15,966 nucleotides of DNA from contig CALPIT020000023.1 in the NCBI GenBank assembly GCA_943323705.2, forward strand, positions 1 through 15,966, read 5' to 3'. Shown here one piece after another: positions 1 to 7,700 of the stretch. The translations under genes were made by a program, and so were the position numbers. Positions within the stretch are counted from its first letter, which is position 1. Each line of letters starts with the position of its first letter. The notes under the pieces were generated by a model. The model was not told where the DNA came from. It saw nothing but the letters and a program-made list of their open reading frames with translations, and made no database searches. Source of the stretch: Streptomyces griseus. Its GTDB lineage: Bacteria > Bacteroidota > Bacteroidia > Chitinophagales > Chitinophagaceae.

Positions 1-735
1 ATAAATTCATATAGTTGGTCAATACCTTCGGGTGTTACTAACGTTATCGGACAGGGTACGAACACGATATCATTTCAATATCCTGCTGGATATATAGGTG
101 GTGCCATTTCAGTAACAGGTACGAATGGTTGTGGCACAAGTGTCGCGAGAACATTATCTATCAGCAGATTATTGCCTGCAGTACCTGGGAACATTGACGT
201 TATCAACACACAGTTATGTCCAAATAGAGAGTATTCGTATTCAGTAGCATCAATCCCTGTAAATGCTACATCATTATTATGGACAGTACCTACTGGGGGC
301 ACAATTGTAAGTGGCCAGGGTACAAGAAGCATTACGGTAAGTTACACAACTGGAGTTGTAGATGGTATTGTAACAGTTAAAGCGTTGTCTAATTGTGGGA
401 TGAGTAGTATAAGATTGTCTATTGTAAAACTGGCACCATGTCCTGCAAGTCCAACGGCTTCTACAACTAAAGGGTTACCAATAGTTGCGAATAATCCAAT
501 GGAAGTTAAAGTGTTCCCGAATCCAACTACCAGCAACTTCAACTTGCAAGTGATTACAGCAGACAATGAAGAAGTTGTAGTGAGAATCTTAGATGTTCAA
601 AGCAGGTTTATCAAATCTTTTAAGGTAGCGCCTTATCAAACTATCATTGTAGGTGCTGAATTGAAATCAGGTTCTTATTTGGTGGAAGTGAGACAAGGAG
701 AGGAGAAGAAAGTGGTGAGGGTGGTGAAATACTAA
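1..735 (+). CDS. C-terminal part of a secreted PKD-like repeat protein with T9SS type A sorting domain (5' partial)
   Basis: The frame is open from base 1 to the TAA at 733-735, so only about 244 C-terminal residues are visible and the real start lies upstream. Residues ~1-145 form PKD/Ig-like beta-sandwich modules, with motifs such as YSWSIPSGVT, ISVTGTNGCGTS, LLWTVPTGGTIVSGQGTRS and VTVKALSNCGMSS. The last ~75 residues are a classic Por_Secre_tail (TIGR04183-type) domain: VKVFPNPTTSNFNLQV, then VVVRILDVQSRFIKSF, then GSYLVEVRQGEEKKVVRVVKY-type strands ending in a basic stretch. In known systems this domain directs export through the type IX secretion system and surface attachment or release. 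The PKD-like part closely resembles the right-hand end of the giant protein that starts at 4755 (shared SGQGTRSI and NACG/NCG..S.IR motifs), so the two may be paralogues. Overall function is unknown; an adhesin or surface enzyme with this tail are both possible. Confidence 0.9.
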   Translation: MNSYSWSIPSGVTNVIGQGTNTISFQYPAGYIGGAISVTGTNGCGTSVARTLSISRLLPAVPGNIDVINTQLCPNREYSYSVASIPVNATSLLWTVPTGGTIVSGQGTRSITVSYTTGVVDGIVTVKALSNCGMSSIRLSIVKLAPCPASPTASTTKGLPIVANNPMEVKVFPNPTTSNFNLQVITADNEEVVVRILDVQSRFIKSFKVAPYQTIIVGAELKSGSYLVEVRQGEEKKVVRVVKY

Positions 736-737
736 CG

Positions 738-764
738 CCCCCTCAATCCCCCGTAGGGGGAAGT
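738..764. repeat. C-tract/G-tract intergenic hairpin
   Basis: Directly after the stop of the first gene lie two C-runs followed by a G-run. CCCCC (748-752) and GGGGG (756-760) can pair around a GTA loop, extended by the flanking T and A. Such C-tract/G-tract elements are common between Bacteroidota genes. No long T-run follows, so it is probably a dispersed intergenic repeat or an mRNA 3'-end structure rather than a standard terminator. Confidence 0.5.
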
Positions 765-771
765 TGTTCAA

Positions 772-837
772 GGGTTTAAAAGTTTAAGGGTTTAAGTCGC
801 TACGCTGGTTAACCTTAAACCATTAAACCATAAACCT
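772..837. repeat. Long imperfect inverted repeat (TTTAA-rich stem-loop)
   Basis: The left arm (772-796) consists of three GGGTTTAA-like units and the right arm (814-837) of complementary TTAAACC-like units. Pairing by eye gives about 20 base pairs with one G-A mismatch and a small internal loop, closing a loop at 797-813. The arms are themselves short direct repeats. It lies between the T9SS protein stop and a separate intrinsic terminator, and contains no coding sequence. It may be a small dispersed (REP/MITE-like) element or an mRNA-stabilising stem. Confidence 0.6.
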
Positions 838-851
838 AATAACCTAGAAGG

Positions 852-882
852 GCCTACTCCTTAACCGGAGTGGGCTTTTTTT
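852..882 (+). terminator. Intrinsic (Rho-independent) terminator of the upstream T9SS protein gene
   Basis: The stem is GCCTACTCC (852-860) with GGAGTGGGC (867-875), nine pairs including one wobble, around a TTAACC loop. It is followed immediately by seven T residues (876-882). This is the textbook shape and lies between the first gene and the DUF1801 gene. It shows that the ATG at 870, inside the stem, is not the start of the next gene. Confidence 0.85.
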
Positions 883-920
883 ATTCAATTAATTATCTTT
901 ACTTTTCAAAATTCAAAAAG

Positions 921-1385
921 ATGCCAATAACAATAAAAGAAGTCGCTAATTATTTAGACACTCTTCCAGAAGACAGAAAGACGGCCATGAATCAATTGAG
1001 AAAAGTGATTTTGAAAAACAAGTCTAAAGGTCTTGAAGAAGGGTTTATGTACAATATGATTACTTATTACATTCCTCATAGCAAATATCCGGATGGCTAT
1101 CATTGCAATCCAAAGCAACCACTTCCTTTCATAAGTATTGCCTCACAGAAAAATTTTATTTCAGTATATCACATGGGTATGTATGCTGACACTAAACTTT
1201 TAGATTGGTTTCAAAGTGAATTTGAAAAGAAAGCGAAAGGAAAATTAGATATGGGAAAAAGCTGCATCAGATTTAAAAAGGTTGATGAAATACCATTTGA
1301 ATTGATAGGTGAATTAACTGCGAAGATGAGTGCTGACGAATGGATTGAATGTTATGAGAAGGCTTTTGTGAAGAAGAAGAAGTAA
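921..1385 (+). CDS. DUF1801 / YdhG-like domain protein
   Basis: The 154-residue cytoplasmic protein begins MPITIKEVANYL. An in-frame ATG at 870 exists but sits inside the terminator stem and adds a non-homologous leader (MGFFYSINYL), so 921 is preferred; A-rich DNA precedes it, as is usual in this phylum. The body fits the DUF1801 (YdhG-like) fold: an N-terminal helix with LPEDR, a central GFMYNMITYYIP region, PFISIASQKNFISVYHMGMY, then LDMGKSCIRFKKVDEIPFELI and a C-terminal helix with DEWIECYEKAF ending in a poly-Lys tail. Family members are small single-domain proteins of unclear biochemical role; some are annotated as iron chaperone-like because of resemblance to frataxin. No signal peptide or membrane segment is seen. 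It appears monocistronic, with a terminator before it and hairpins after it. Confidence 0.88.
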   Translation: MPITIKEVANYLDTLPEDRKTAMNQLRKVILKNKSKGLEEGFMYNMITYYIPHSKYPDGYHCNPKQPLPFISIASQKNFISVYHMGMYADTKLLDWFQSEFEKKAKGKLDMGKSCIRFKKVDEIPFELIGELTAKMSADEWIECYEKAFVKKKK

Positions 1386-1391
1386 TGGTTC

Positions 1392-1443
1392 GCAGTCAGA
1401 GACTGCTTTGTTCTGATAGGCACCAGTCAGTTAGACTGGCGCC
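1392..1443. repeat. Two adjacent GC-rich hairpins in the convergent intergenic region
   Basis: Hairpin 1 is GCAGTC (1392-1397), AGA loop, GACTGC (1401-1406). Hairpin 2 is GGCACCAGTC (1419-1428), AGTTA loop, GACTGGCGCC (1434-1443), with one A-C mismatch. Both carry the same CAGTC...GACTG core, so they look like two forms of one repeat. No T-run follows hairpin 2, so an intrinsic terminator is not evident, although the position between convergent genes would suit a bidirectional 3'-end structure. A short AT-rich ATTGT/ACAAT hairpin follows at 1475-1487. Confidence 0.6.
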
Positions 1444-1527
1444 AGTATCTAACACCGGTCGAGGAGGATAGAAGATTGTTAGACAATTGGATTTTTAATG
1501 TTATAATAATATCAATTTATTTTAATC

Positions 1528-2139
1528 CTATGATTTCCTTAAAAGTTCTACGATATTGCTTACCTCCATTTTTTGCATAATATTCTTGCGATGCGTTTTT
1601 ACAGTGAGTTCGCTGATAAAAAGTTTTTCTGAAATGGTTTTGTTTGACAACCCTTTCTTCAATAATTCAAGTATTTCAATTTCTCTAGAACTTAATTTTA
1701 TTTTATTTACAAATTTGTCGGAGATAGAATTTATAATTGAGTCTACATTGGGGTCGGTATATTTTTCTCCTTTGACAATATGCACCAATGCGGTAGATAA
1801 AATTTCAGCGCCTGAATTTTTCAACACATAACTGTCTATGTATTGTGCCGATAAATTATAATCGACTTCATTGGGCAAGTACATGCTTAAGATTAAAATC
1901 TTTATGAGTTGATTTTGTTTTTTTATTTCTGGAAGTAATTTAAGTGTATTGTCTCCGGAAAGATTGATGTCTAAAATAAGTATGTCGGGCTGGTGTAATT
2001 TGATATGGCTTAATATATCAGCTGCTTTTTCAATGAATCCAGTGATGCTGTAGCGTTTCGATAATTCAAGCGTATTGGCAACGCCTTTTGAAAAGTAGGG
2101 ATGATCTTCTGCAATAGCGATGCTTACTTTTTTATTCAT
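1528..2139 (-). CDS. LuxR/NarL-family DNA-binding response regulator
   Basis: The 203-residue protein has an N-terminal receiver domain (~5-125): acidic pair E11-D12, phospho-acceptor D57 in ILILDINLSG, S85 in ILILSMY, and K107 in SYVLKNSGA. A LuxR-type helix-turn-helix follows (~149-203), with LSSREIEILELLKKGLSNK and LTVKTHRKNIMQKM. Phosphorylation at D57 by a partner kinase is expected to control DNA binding. Its start ATG overlaps the end of the kinase gene by 8 bp (ATGAATAA), so the two are co-transcribed and probably translationally coupled. Length and motifs are complete. The regulated genes cannot be read from the sequence; the divergently transcribed secreted-protein genes to the right are candidates. 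Confidence 0.95.
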   Translation of the reverse strand: MNKKVSIAIAEDHPYFSKGVANTLELSKRYSITGFIEKAADILSHIKLHQPDILILDINLSGDNTLKLLPEIKKQNQLIKILILSMYLPNEVDYNLSAQYIDSYVLKNSGAEILSTALVHIVKGEKYTDPNVDSIINSISDKFVNKIKLSSREIEILELLKKGLSNKTISEKLFISELTVKTHRKNIMQKMEVSNIVELLRKS

Positions 2140-4006
2140 TATCGATATTTTTAAATTCTATGGATATTTTACAACCTTTATTAGGTGATGTGTCTAAAGA
2201 AAAACTGCCATCTACAAAAGCGATAAGTTTTTTTATCTGACTAAATCCCAATCCGTCATTCGTTTTTTTAGGGTCAAATCCTTTTCCATTGTCTTCAATA
2301 AATATCGAAATGATTTCTTTTTCTATCATGAGTTGTATGATGCAAAAATCAGCTTCGGCATGTTTAATAATGTTTTGAATCAATTCATGTAAAATATTAT
2401 AAAGCATGATTTCAGTTGAAAATGAAACTTGGTTTACAGATCCTATGTTTTCAAACTGAATGTTTAATTTTCCGGTTTTGTTAATGGATTGAATGAGTTG
2501 TTGTATGGTAATAATCAATCCGTTTTTTTGTAATAACAAGGGAGAGATTTCATGAGAGAATGTTCTTACTTCATCAGCCAGTGCACTGATATCTTTTGCC
2601 ACAAAATCGATTTGCATATTGTCTGCATCAGAATTGTTTTTGCTTACAAGCGTGTCGAGTTGTAGTCTGATTGCCGAAAGTCTTGCGCCAACCGAATCAT
2701 GAAGTAGATTGCTAAGTCGTTGCATTTCTTTTTCTTTAAACTCGCTAATCGTATTGATGATCTCTTCCTGTTGTTTGTTTTTTTCATTTTGCAATGTTTC
2801 GGAAGATTTTTTAAAAGAGTTGAATCTTGCAGCGATGGCCATGGTCATGATAAAAATCTCAGCACTTACCCCTGCATAAATGGAATTCATGGTTAGTATA
2901 TTGTCAGGCAACCAATTTTTTTCATAACATAAATAAATCACTGACATTAAAATCAAGCTTAGTAAAGACAATGTAGTGTAAATGGAAAAAGGAACTTTCC
3001 TAATCATGCATACGAAAGATTCTATGGTGACAATCAGGATGATTAATGGTGATAAGATATGGTAAACATTCAGCCAGAATTGCTGAAGTTCAAAACCGGA
3101 GAGAGCGGCGCTTATGATTCCCAGGATAAATATCAGTGAAAATATCAGCAGCATTATTTTATTGACAGCATAGAATAATGGTTGTTGTTTTTTCAACTCA
3201 AGCATTTCGTTGATGAACAAAAGGAAGGGTATGAGACTGCCGGCAATGATTCCCATTCTCAAAACGTCATTGATCTCTGGAAAATTTGGATACAGGTATT
3301 CAAATAGATATCCCATATCCGATAAAAAATAAAGTAGAATCAGAAGAAGGTATATGCTGTACCATTGAAAAACACGTTGTCTGAGCATGAAATACAAATA
3401 AGAATTGTAAATCAATAAGATCAATGATAGTCCAATCAAAACGCCATGTAAAAGCGACGATTCCTGTGCGTGCCTGATATATTGTTCATCAGAGTAGAAA
3501 AAAACGGGCAGTATCTTTTTGGTATGTCTCTTATCAGCAGCGATGATCAGTTCGCAGGAATCATAAAAAGCTGTTGATACCGGAAATACAAATTCATTGG
3601 CCAAGATACTTCTGCTCTTGAAAGGAAAATGATCTCCTGTTTTGCCGAACGTTTTTATGATTTCATTCTTTTTTCTGATCCATACTTGTAATACATTAAT
3701 GTGAGGGTCTTTGATAACGAGCCATTGTGCCTCTTTGTTTATTTTATGTAAAGGGATGGCTAGAAAAATACTTTGCGCTGTTTTTTTTAAAGAAATCGGA
3801 TTAGAATGTAATGCCAGCCATTCATTTTCTTTGATTTTATTTACTTCTTCGTTAGAAATATTGATTCCATCCTTTATTACATATTTGGATGATGATGTTG
3901 CAGCATTTATTTCGATGTCATTATAATGAATATTGATTTGAGCAGACGCACAAAACCCAATTGATATCATTACTCCAAAAAAAAGGATGCATTTTCTCAT
4001 CTTCAT
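2132..4006 (-). CDS. 7TM-DISM sensor histidine kinase (HisKA_3-like)
   Basis: The 624-residue inner-membrane sensor kinase has a signal peptide (1-~23, IGFCASAQ) and a periplasmic ~150-residue region resembling the 7TMR-DISM extracellular domain (WLALHSNPISL, VLQVWIRKKNEII). Seven hydrophobic segments follow between ~185 and ~395, then a short coiled coil (~400-430). The dimerisation/phosphotransfer helix LSNLLHDSVGARLSAI places H436 as the phospho-acceptor, in the HD context of the NarX/DesK/HisKA_3-type kinases. The ATP-binding domain shows the N box HELIQNIIKHAEAD (540-553, N545), G1 box EDNGKGFD (571-578) and GLGF (585-588). The start at 4006 is followed two codons later by a second ATG (4000); either gives a complete signal peptide. 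It is first in an operon with the response regulator. The ligand is unknown; many 7TM-DISM proteins are thought to sense small extracellular molecules. Confidence 0.94.
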   Translation of the reverse strand: MKMRKCILFFGVMISIGFCASAQINIHYNDIEINAATSSSKYVIKDGINISNEEVNKIKENEWLALHSNPISLKKTAQSIFLAIPLHKINKEAQWLVIKDPHINVLQVWIRKKNEIIKTFGKTGDHFPFKSRSILANEFVFPVSTAFYDSCELIIAADKRHTKKILPVFFYSDEQYIRHAQESSLLHGVLIGLSLILLIYNSYLYFMLRQRVFQWYSIYLLLILLYFLSDMGYLFEYLYPNFPEINDVLRMGIIAGSLIPFLLFINEMLELKKQQPLFYAVNKIMLLIFSLIFILGIISAALSGFELQQFWLNVYHILSPLIILIVTIESFVCMIRKVPFSIYTTLSLLSLILMSVIYLCYEKNWLPDNILTMNSIYAGVSAEIFIMTMAIAARFNSFKKSSETLQNEKNKQQEEIINTISEFKEKEMQRLSNLLHDSVGARLSAIRLQLDTLVSKNNSDADNMQIDFVAKDISALADEVRTFSHEISPLLLQKNGLIITIQQLIQSINKTGKLNIQFENIGSVNQVSFSTEIMLYNILHELIQNIIKHAEADFCIIQLMIEKEIISIFIEDNGKGFDPKKTNDGLGFSQIKKLIAFVDGSFSLDTSPNKGCKISIEFKNIDNE

Positions 4007-4304
4007 AAAAATAAGAAAAATGGCTTGGGCATTATTTATTCTATAAAAAATACTCCTTTTGGGGTATTGTTGGCGAAACTACAATAGGGTAGATTTGAAT
4101 TTGACTTAATATCCATTTCTACGAATTATCATTATCCCCTCTGAATTATTGAAGCGTTGCCCCATTTAAACTAGGTGAAATTAATATTGATGTTGATAAA
4201 TTTTGTTATAGGCTAACTAATAGTCTTGGGTCAATTTTTAGCAATTTCAAAAATTAATTTTCAGCTATTGTATTACTATTTCATTTTTTAATAAAACCAA
4301 TTTT
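4007..4304. other. Divergent intergenic region between the kinase operon and the secreted-protein genes
   Basis: These 298 AT-rich bases separate two divergent transcription units and must hold both promoters. One good Bacteroidota-style promoter candidate for the plus strand is listed separately. For the minus strand only a one-mismatch -7 match was seen (TAGTTTCG, read from 4081 down to 4074), without a convincing -33 element. No coding sequence, strong hairpin or recognisable riboswitch was found. Confidence 0.6.
4067..4097 (+). promoter_or_regulatory. Candidate Bacteroidota-type promoter for the DUF4907/giant-kelch genes
   Basis: TAGATTTG at 4090-4097 matches the Bacteroidota -7 consensus TAnnTTTG exactly. 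A TTG at 4067-4069 lies 20 bases upstream as a -33 candidate, and a second TTG at 4070-4072 gives a 17-base spacing. Transcription would begin near 4104, leaving an mRNA leader of about 200 bases before the ATG at 4305. The motif is short, so a chance match in AT-rich DNA is possible. Confidence 0.35.
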
Positions 4305-4709
4305 ATGTTAAGAACTTTATTCTTACTGTTGACGTGCTTATTGTCATTTAATTCATTAACAAAAGCGCAAGAGCCCATAAAAAACAATCCGTTTCCGCCC
4401 GTGCCGGAACAACAACCTGCACCCAAACAAAATGAAAATATCTCTTTTCCAAAAAGTGATCAGTATAAAAACTCCAAACTAACCTATAAGCTGATTCCCG
4501 CAGCCAATAAAACCTGGTGCTATGATATTTTAGCTGAGGGCAGAATGATGATTCACCAGCCTTCTGCACCGGGTTTGCCAGGCAACGAAGGTTTTAAATC
4601 AAAAGAAAAAGCGTCTAAAGTAGCCGAGTTGGTAATCTCTAAAATTAAAAATGGAGAAATGCCGCCTTCGATTACGATGGATGAGATGAAAAAATTAGGA
4701 GCCCTTTGA
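4305..4709 (+). CDS. Small secreted DUF4907-like protein
   Basis: The 134-residue protein has a signal peptide (1-21, cleavage likely at TKA|Q) and a Pro/Gln/Asn-rich linker (~23-45: NPFPPVPEQQPAPKQ). A compact C-terminal domain follows (~50-134) with YKLIPAANKTWCYDIL, EGRMMIHQPSAPGLPGNEGF, SKEKASKVAELVISKI and GEMPPSITMDEMKKLG. The pattern of an oil-or-Gln 'I.Q...PG..GN.GF' motif followed by a helix and 'GE.PP.IT..E...L' matches, from memory, the Bacteroidota family DUF4907, whose function is unknown. The gene ends 45 bp before the giant kelch gene with no terminator between, so the two are probably one operon; kelch and DUF4907 proteins are, as far as I recall, frequent neighbours in this phylum. 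A single Cys at residue 72 leaves no internal disulfide. It may be a periplasmic or surface partner of the giant protein. Confidence 0.82.
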   Translation: MLRTLFLLLTCLLSFNSLTKAQEPIKNNPFPPVPEQQPAPKQNENISFPKSDQYKNSKLTYKLIPAANKTWCYDILAEGRMMIHQPSAPGLPGNEGFKSKEKASKVAELVISKIKNGEMPPSITMDEMKKLGAL

Positions 4710-4754
4710 TTTCTATAAATCAATTATTACCAAAATATTATTTAAATAACTGAA

Positions 4755-7700
4755 ATGAAAATCAATTCCAAAAATTATCTACTGTCTTTGCTGTTGGCGA
4801 TGGCATCATTTGTTGCTGTTGCACAAACATCTGTACAAAATTTTGGAACAAGCACGGCTGTTCTTACGAGTCAGACGGCTTCTACCACCACCATTCCTAA
4901 TCCCACGACAGGCACTACTTATGCAAGGGCTGGCGCTGTAGCTCCCAATGCTCCCATCAAAATATTGAATGCTGCAAATTCTTTGGGATCAGATTCCTAT
5001 CTCAGGGCAACGGCTTCATCAAGCACATCGGTTTGTAAGGTTACACCATGGTTAGGCTATACCTCTTCAACTGAATTTTATACGTCTTTCAAAACAATGT
5101 TTGCTGATTCCAGCGGCGGCACCAAAGATTCTTCCGGTGTATGGTCTTTTTATCAGGGCGCTGGTGCTATGTATTCAAATAACAATGATCTTACTAATAA
5201 TCAGGTATTTTGTGGGCTTCGTTTTACATTAAGTGTGGGGGGCAATATTTCGCTTTCTTACATGGCAGGTACTTCGTGGATTTCCACTGGATTGGTTACT
5301 TCTACTTTTGCATCATCTACAATCTATAAAATTGAAATTTTTGGAAATAATAAAACTTCCGGAACAATCAGCTATACTCACAATGGAGTTGCCCAATCGG
5401 TTGCCGTTCAGAAATTTGATTTGTACATTAATGGAGTTAAAGTTGGAGATGATTTGGCAGAAGGAGCGTTGCCGGCCAATACATCTATAAACGCAGGCAC
5501 TTTTATTGGAATTTCTAGTACAAACAATGTGGCCAATATATTTTTAGATGATGTGATTACTTATAATGCTATACCTGCAACCATTACCAATGTTCCATAT
5601 TCCCCCTTAATCACATCAATTATTCCACAAAACAATCGGTTGAAAATTAATTTCACCGCAGGAGGAAATGGAGGGTCTGCAATCACCAATTACAAGTATT
5701 CTCTAGATTCAGGAATTACCTGGCAAGCTTTTTCACCGGCTGTTACAGCAAGTCCTTTCACCATTACAGGACTTACCAATGGCAGCGCTTACAACATTAG
5801 AATAAAGGCAGTAAATGCAAATGGAGAGGGTGATATTTCCAATGTAATGAATGCTATTCCGAATTGTGTAACCACTTATAGCACTACGAATACAAGTATC
5901 TGTTACAACCAATTACCTTACACCTGGAATGGAACTGCTTACCAAACTTATGGCACCTATATTCAAACGTTAGTGAATGTTGCATTTTGCGATTCCATTG
6001 CCACTTTGAATCTTACCTCAACCAATACTAATACATCTGTAAGTATCGCATCTTCTAGTACAACTGCTTATTTATGCAGCACCAATTCGCTTACATTTAC
6101 TGCAACACCCACCAATGGAGGCTTGACACCTACTTACACTTGGAAGAAAAATGGTGCTACCGTAGGTACTAACAGCACCACCTATACGAATGCTACCTGG
6201 GCAAACAATGATTCTGTTCAATGCTTAATGACCAGTAATGCCACTTGTCCATTGCCTGCCACCACCTGGAGTAATAAGATTTTCATCAACCTAGATAACC
6301 CAACAGCTAATAATTGGCAGCAAAAGGCGGATTTTGGCCTTACACAAGCCAATGGACCTTTGGCTAGATATGGTGCCGTAGGTTTCAGTATCGGCAATAA
6401 AGGTTATGTCGGAACCGGTATAGCAGCGGGAAATGTCAATAATGATTTTTGGGAATATGATCCTACCACGAATGTATGGACGCAGAAAGCGAATTTTGGA
6501 GGTGCAGCACGTTATATTGCTGTAGGTTTTACTATCGGTAGTAGGGGGTATGTAGGAACAGGTGTAAATCCTTATAGTGGGGTATCTTACAATGATTTTT
6601 GGGAGTACGATCCATCTACAAATGCATGGTCCCAGAAAGCGAATTTTGGTGGCACAGCACGAAGCAGAGCTGTCGGCTTCAGTATTGGAAGTAAAGGATA
6701 TTTGGGAACGGGCAGTATAGGGTCTACAAATTATAATGATTTTTGGGAGTATGATCCTGCTACCAATGTATGGACGCAGAAAGCGAATTTCGGAGGTACA
6801 GCACGTTCTAGAGCTGTTGGTTTTAGTATCGGAAGTAAAGGATATTTGGGAACAGGAGAAGATGGTACAACATCCAAGAATGATTTTTGGGAGTATGATC
6901 CTGTTACAAATGCATGGACCCAGAAAGCTAACTTTGGAGGAACAGCACGTATTGCTGCCGTAGGATTCAGTATTGGTAGTAAGGGCTATGTTGGCACAGG
7001 TTATGATGGGGCTTATAAGAATGATTTTTGGGAGTATGATCCTACTACAAATCTATGGACACAGAAATCGAATTTTGGAGGTGCAGAATGTTTTTTTGCA
7101 GTAGGTTTCAGCATCGGAAATAATGGTTATGTGGGAACAGGTTATGATGGGGTGTCATACGCTAATAATTTTTGGGGTAGGTATGATCCTGCTACAAATG
7201 CATGGAACCCAAAAGGATTTAATAAAGTTTATGGTGCAGTAGGTTTCAGTATCGGGTTTAAGGGGTATTTGGGAATGGGGATTGATCCGGCAGCGCAAAA
7301 AGTCAAGAATGATTTTTGGGAGTATAATCCTGCTACAAATGCATGGACCCAGAAATCTAACTTTGGAGGTACAGCACGTTCTAGTCCAGTAGGTTTCAGT
7401 ATCGGCAATAAGGGTTATATTGGAACGGGATCTGATGGCACAAACAGGCTGAATGATTTTTGGGAGTATGATCCTGTTACAAATGCATGGACCCAGAAAG
7501 CTAACTTTGGAGGTACAGCACGTTTTGCAGCCGTAGGTTTCAGCATCGGGAATAAGGGTTATGTGGGAACGGGTTCAGATGGTACACTTAGGAATGATTT
7601 CTGGGAGTATGATCCATCTTCAAATGTTTGGATGCAGAAAGCTAATTTTGGAGGTACAGCACGAAGCAGAGCTGTCGGTTTCGGCATCGGTAATAAGGGG

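Noticed and set aside
870..920. Upstream ATG extension of the DUF1801 gene
   Set aside because: The ATG at 870 is inside the terminator stem and the added residues do not belong to the domain. The start at 921 fits the family.
1556..1831. Plus-strand open frame opposite the response regulator
   Set aside because: The minus-strand gene has complete receiver and HTH motifs. The plus reading is an antisense shadow.
4202..4228. TTTG at 4202 with TAGTCTTG at 4221 as a promoter for the DUF4907 gene
   Set aside because: The spacing is only 15 bases and the -7 box has a mismatch. The candidate at 4067-4097 is better.
4315..4340. Possible lipobox (LLTC) in the DUF4907-like protein signal peptide
   Set aside because: The Cys is at residue 11 after a Thr, too early and in the wrong context. 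The TKA|Q signal peptidase I site fits better.
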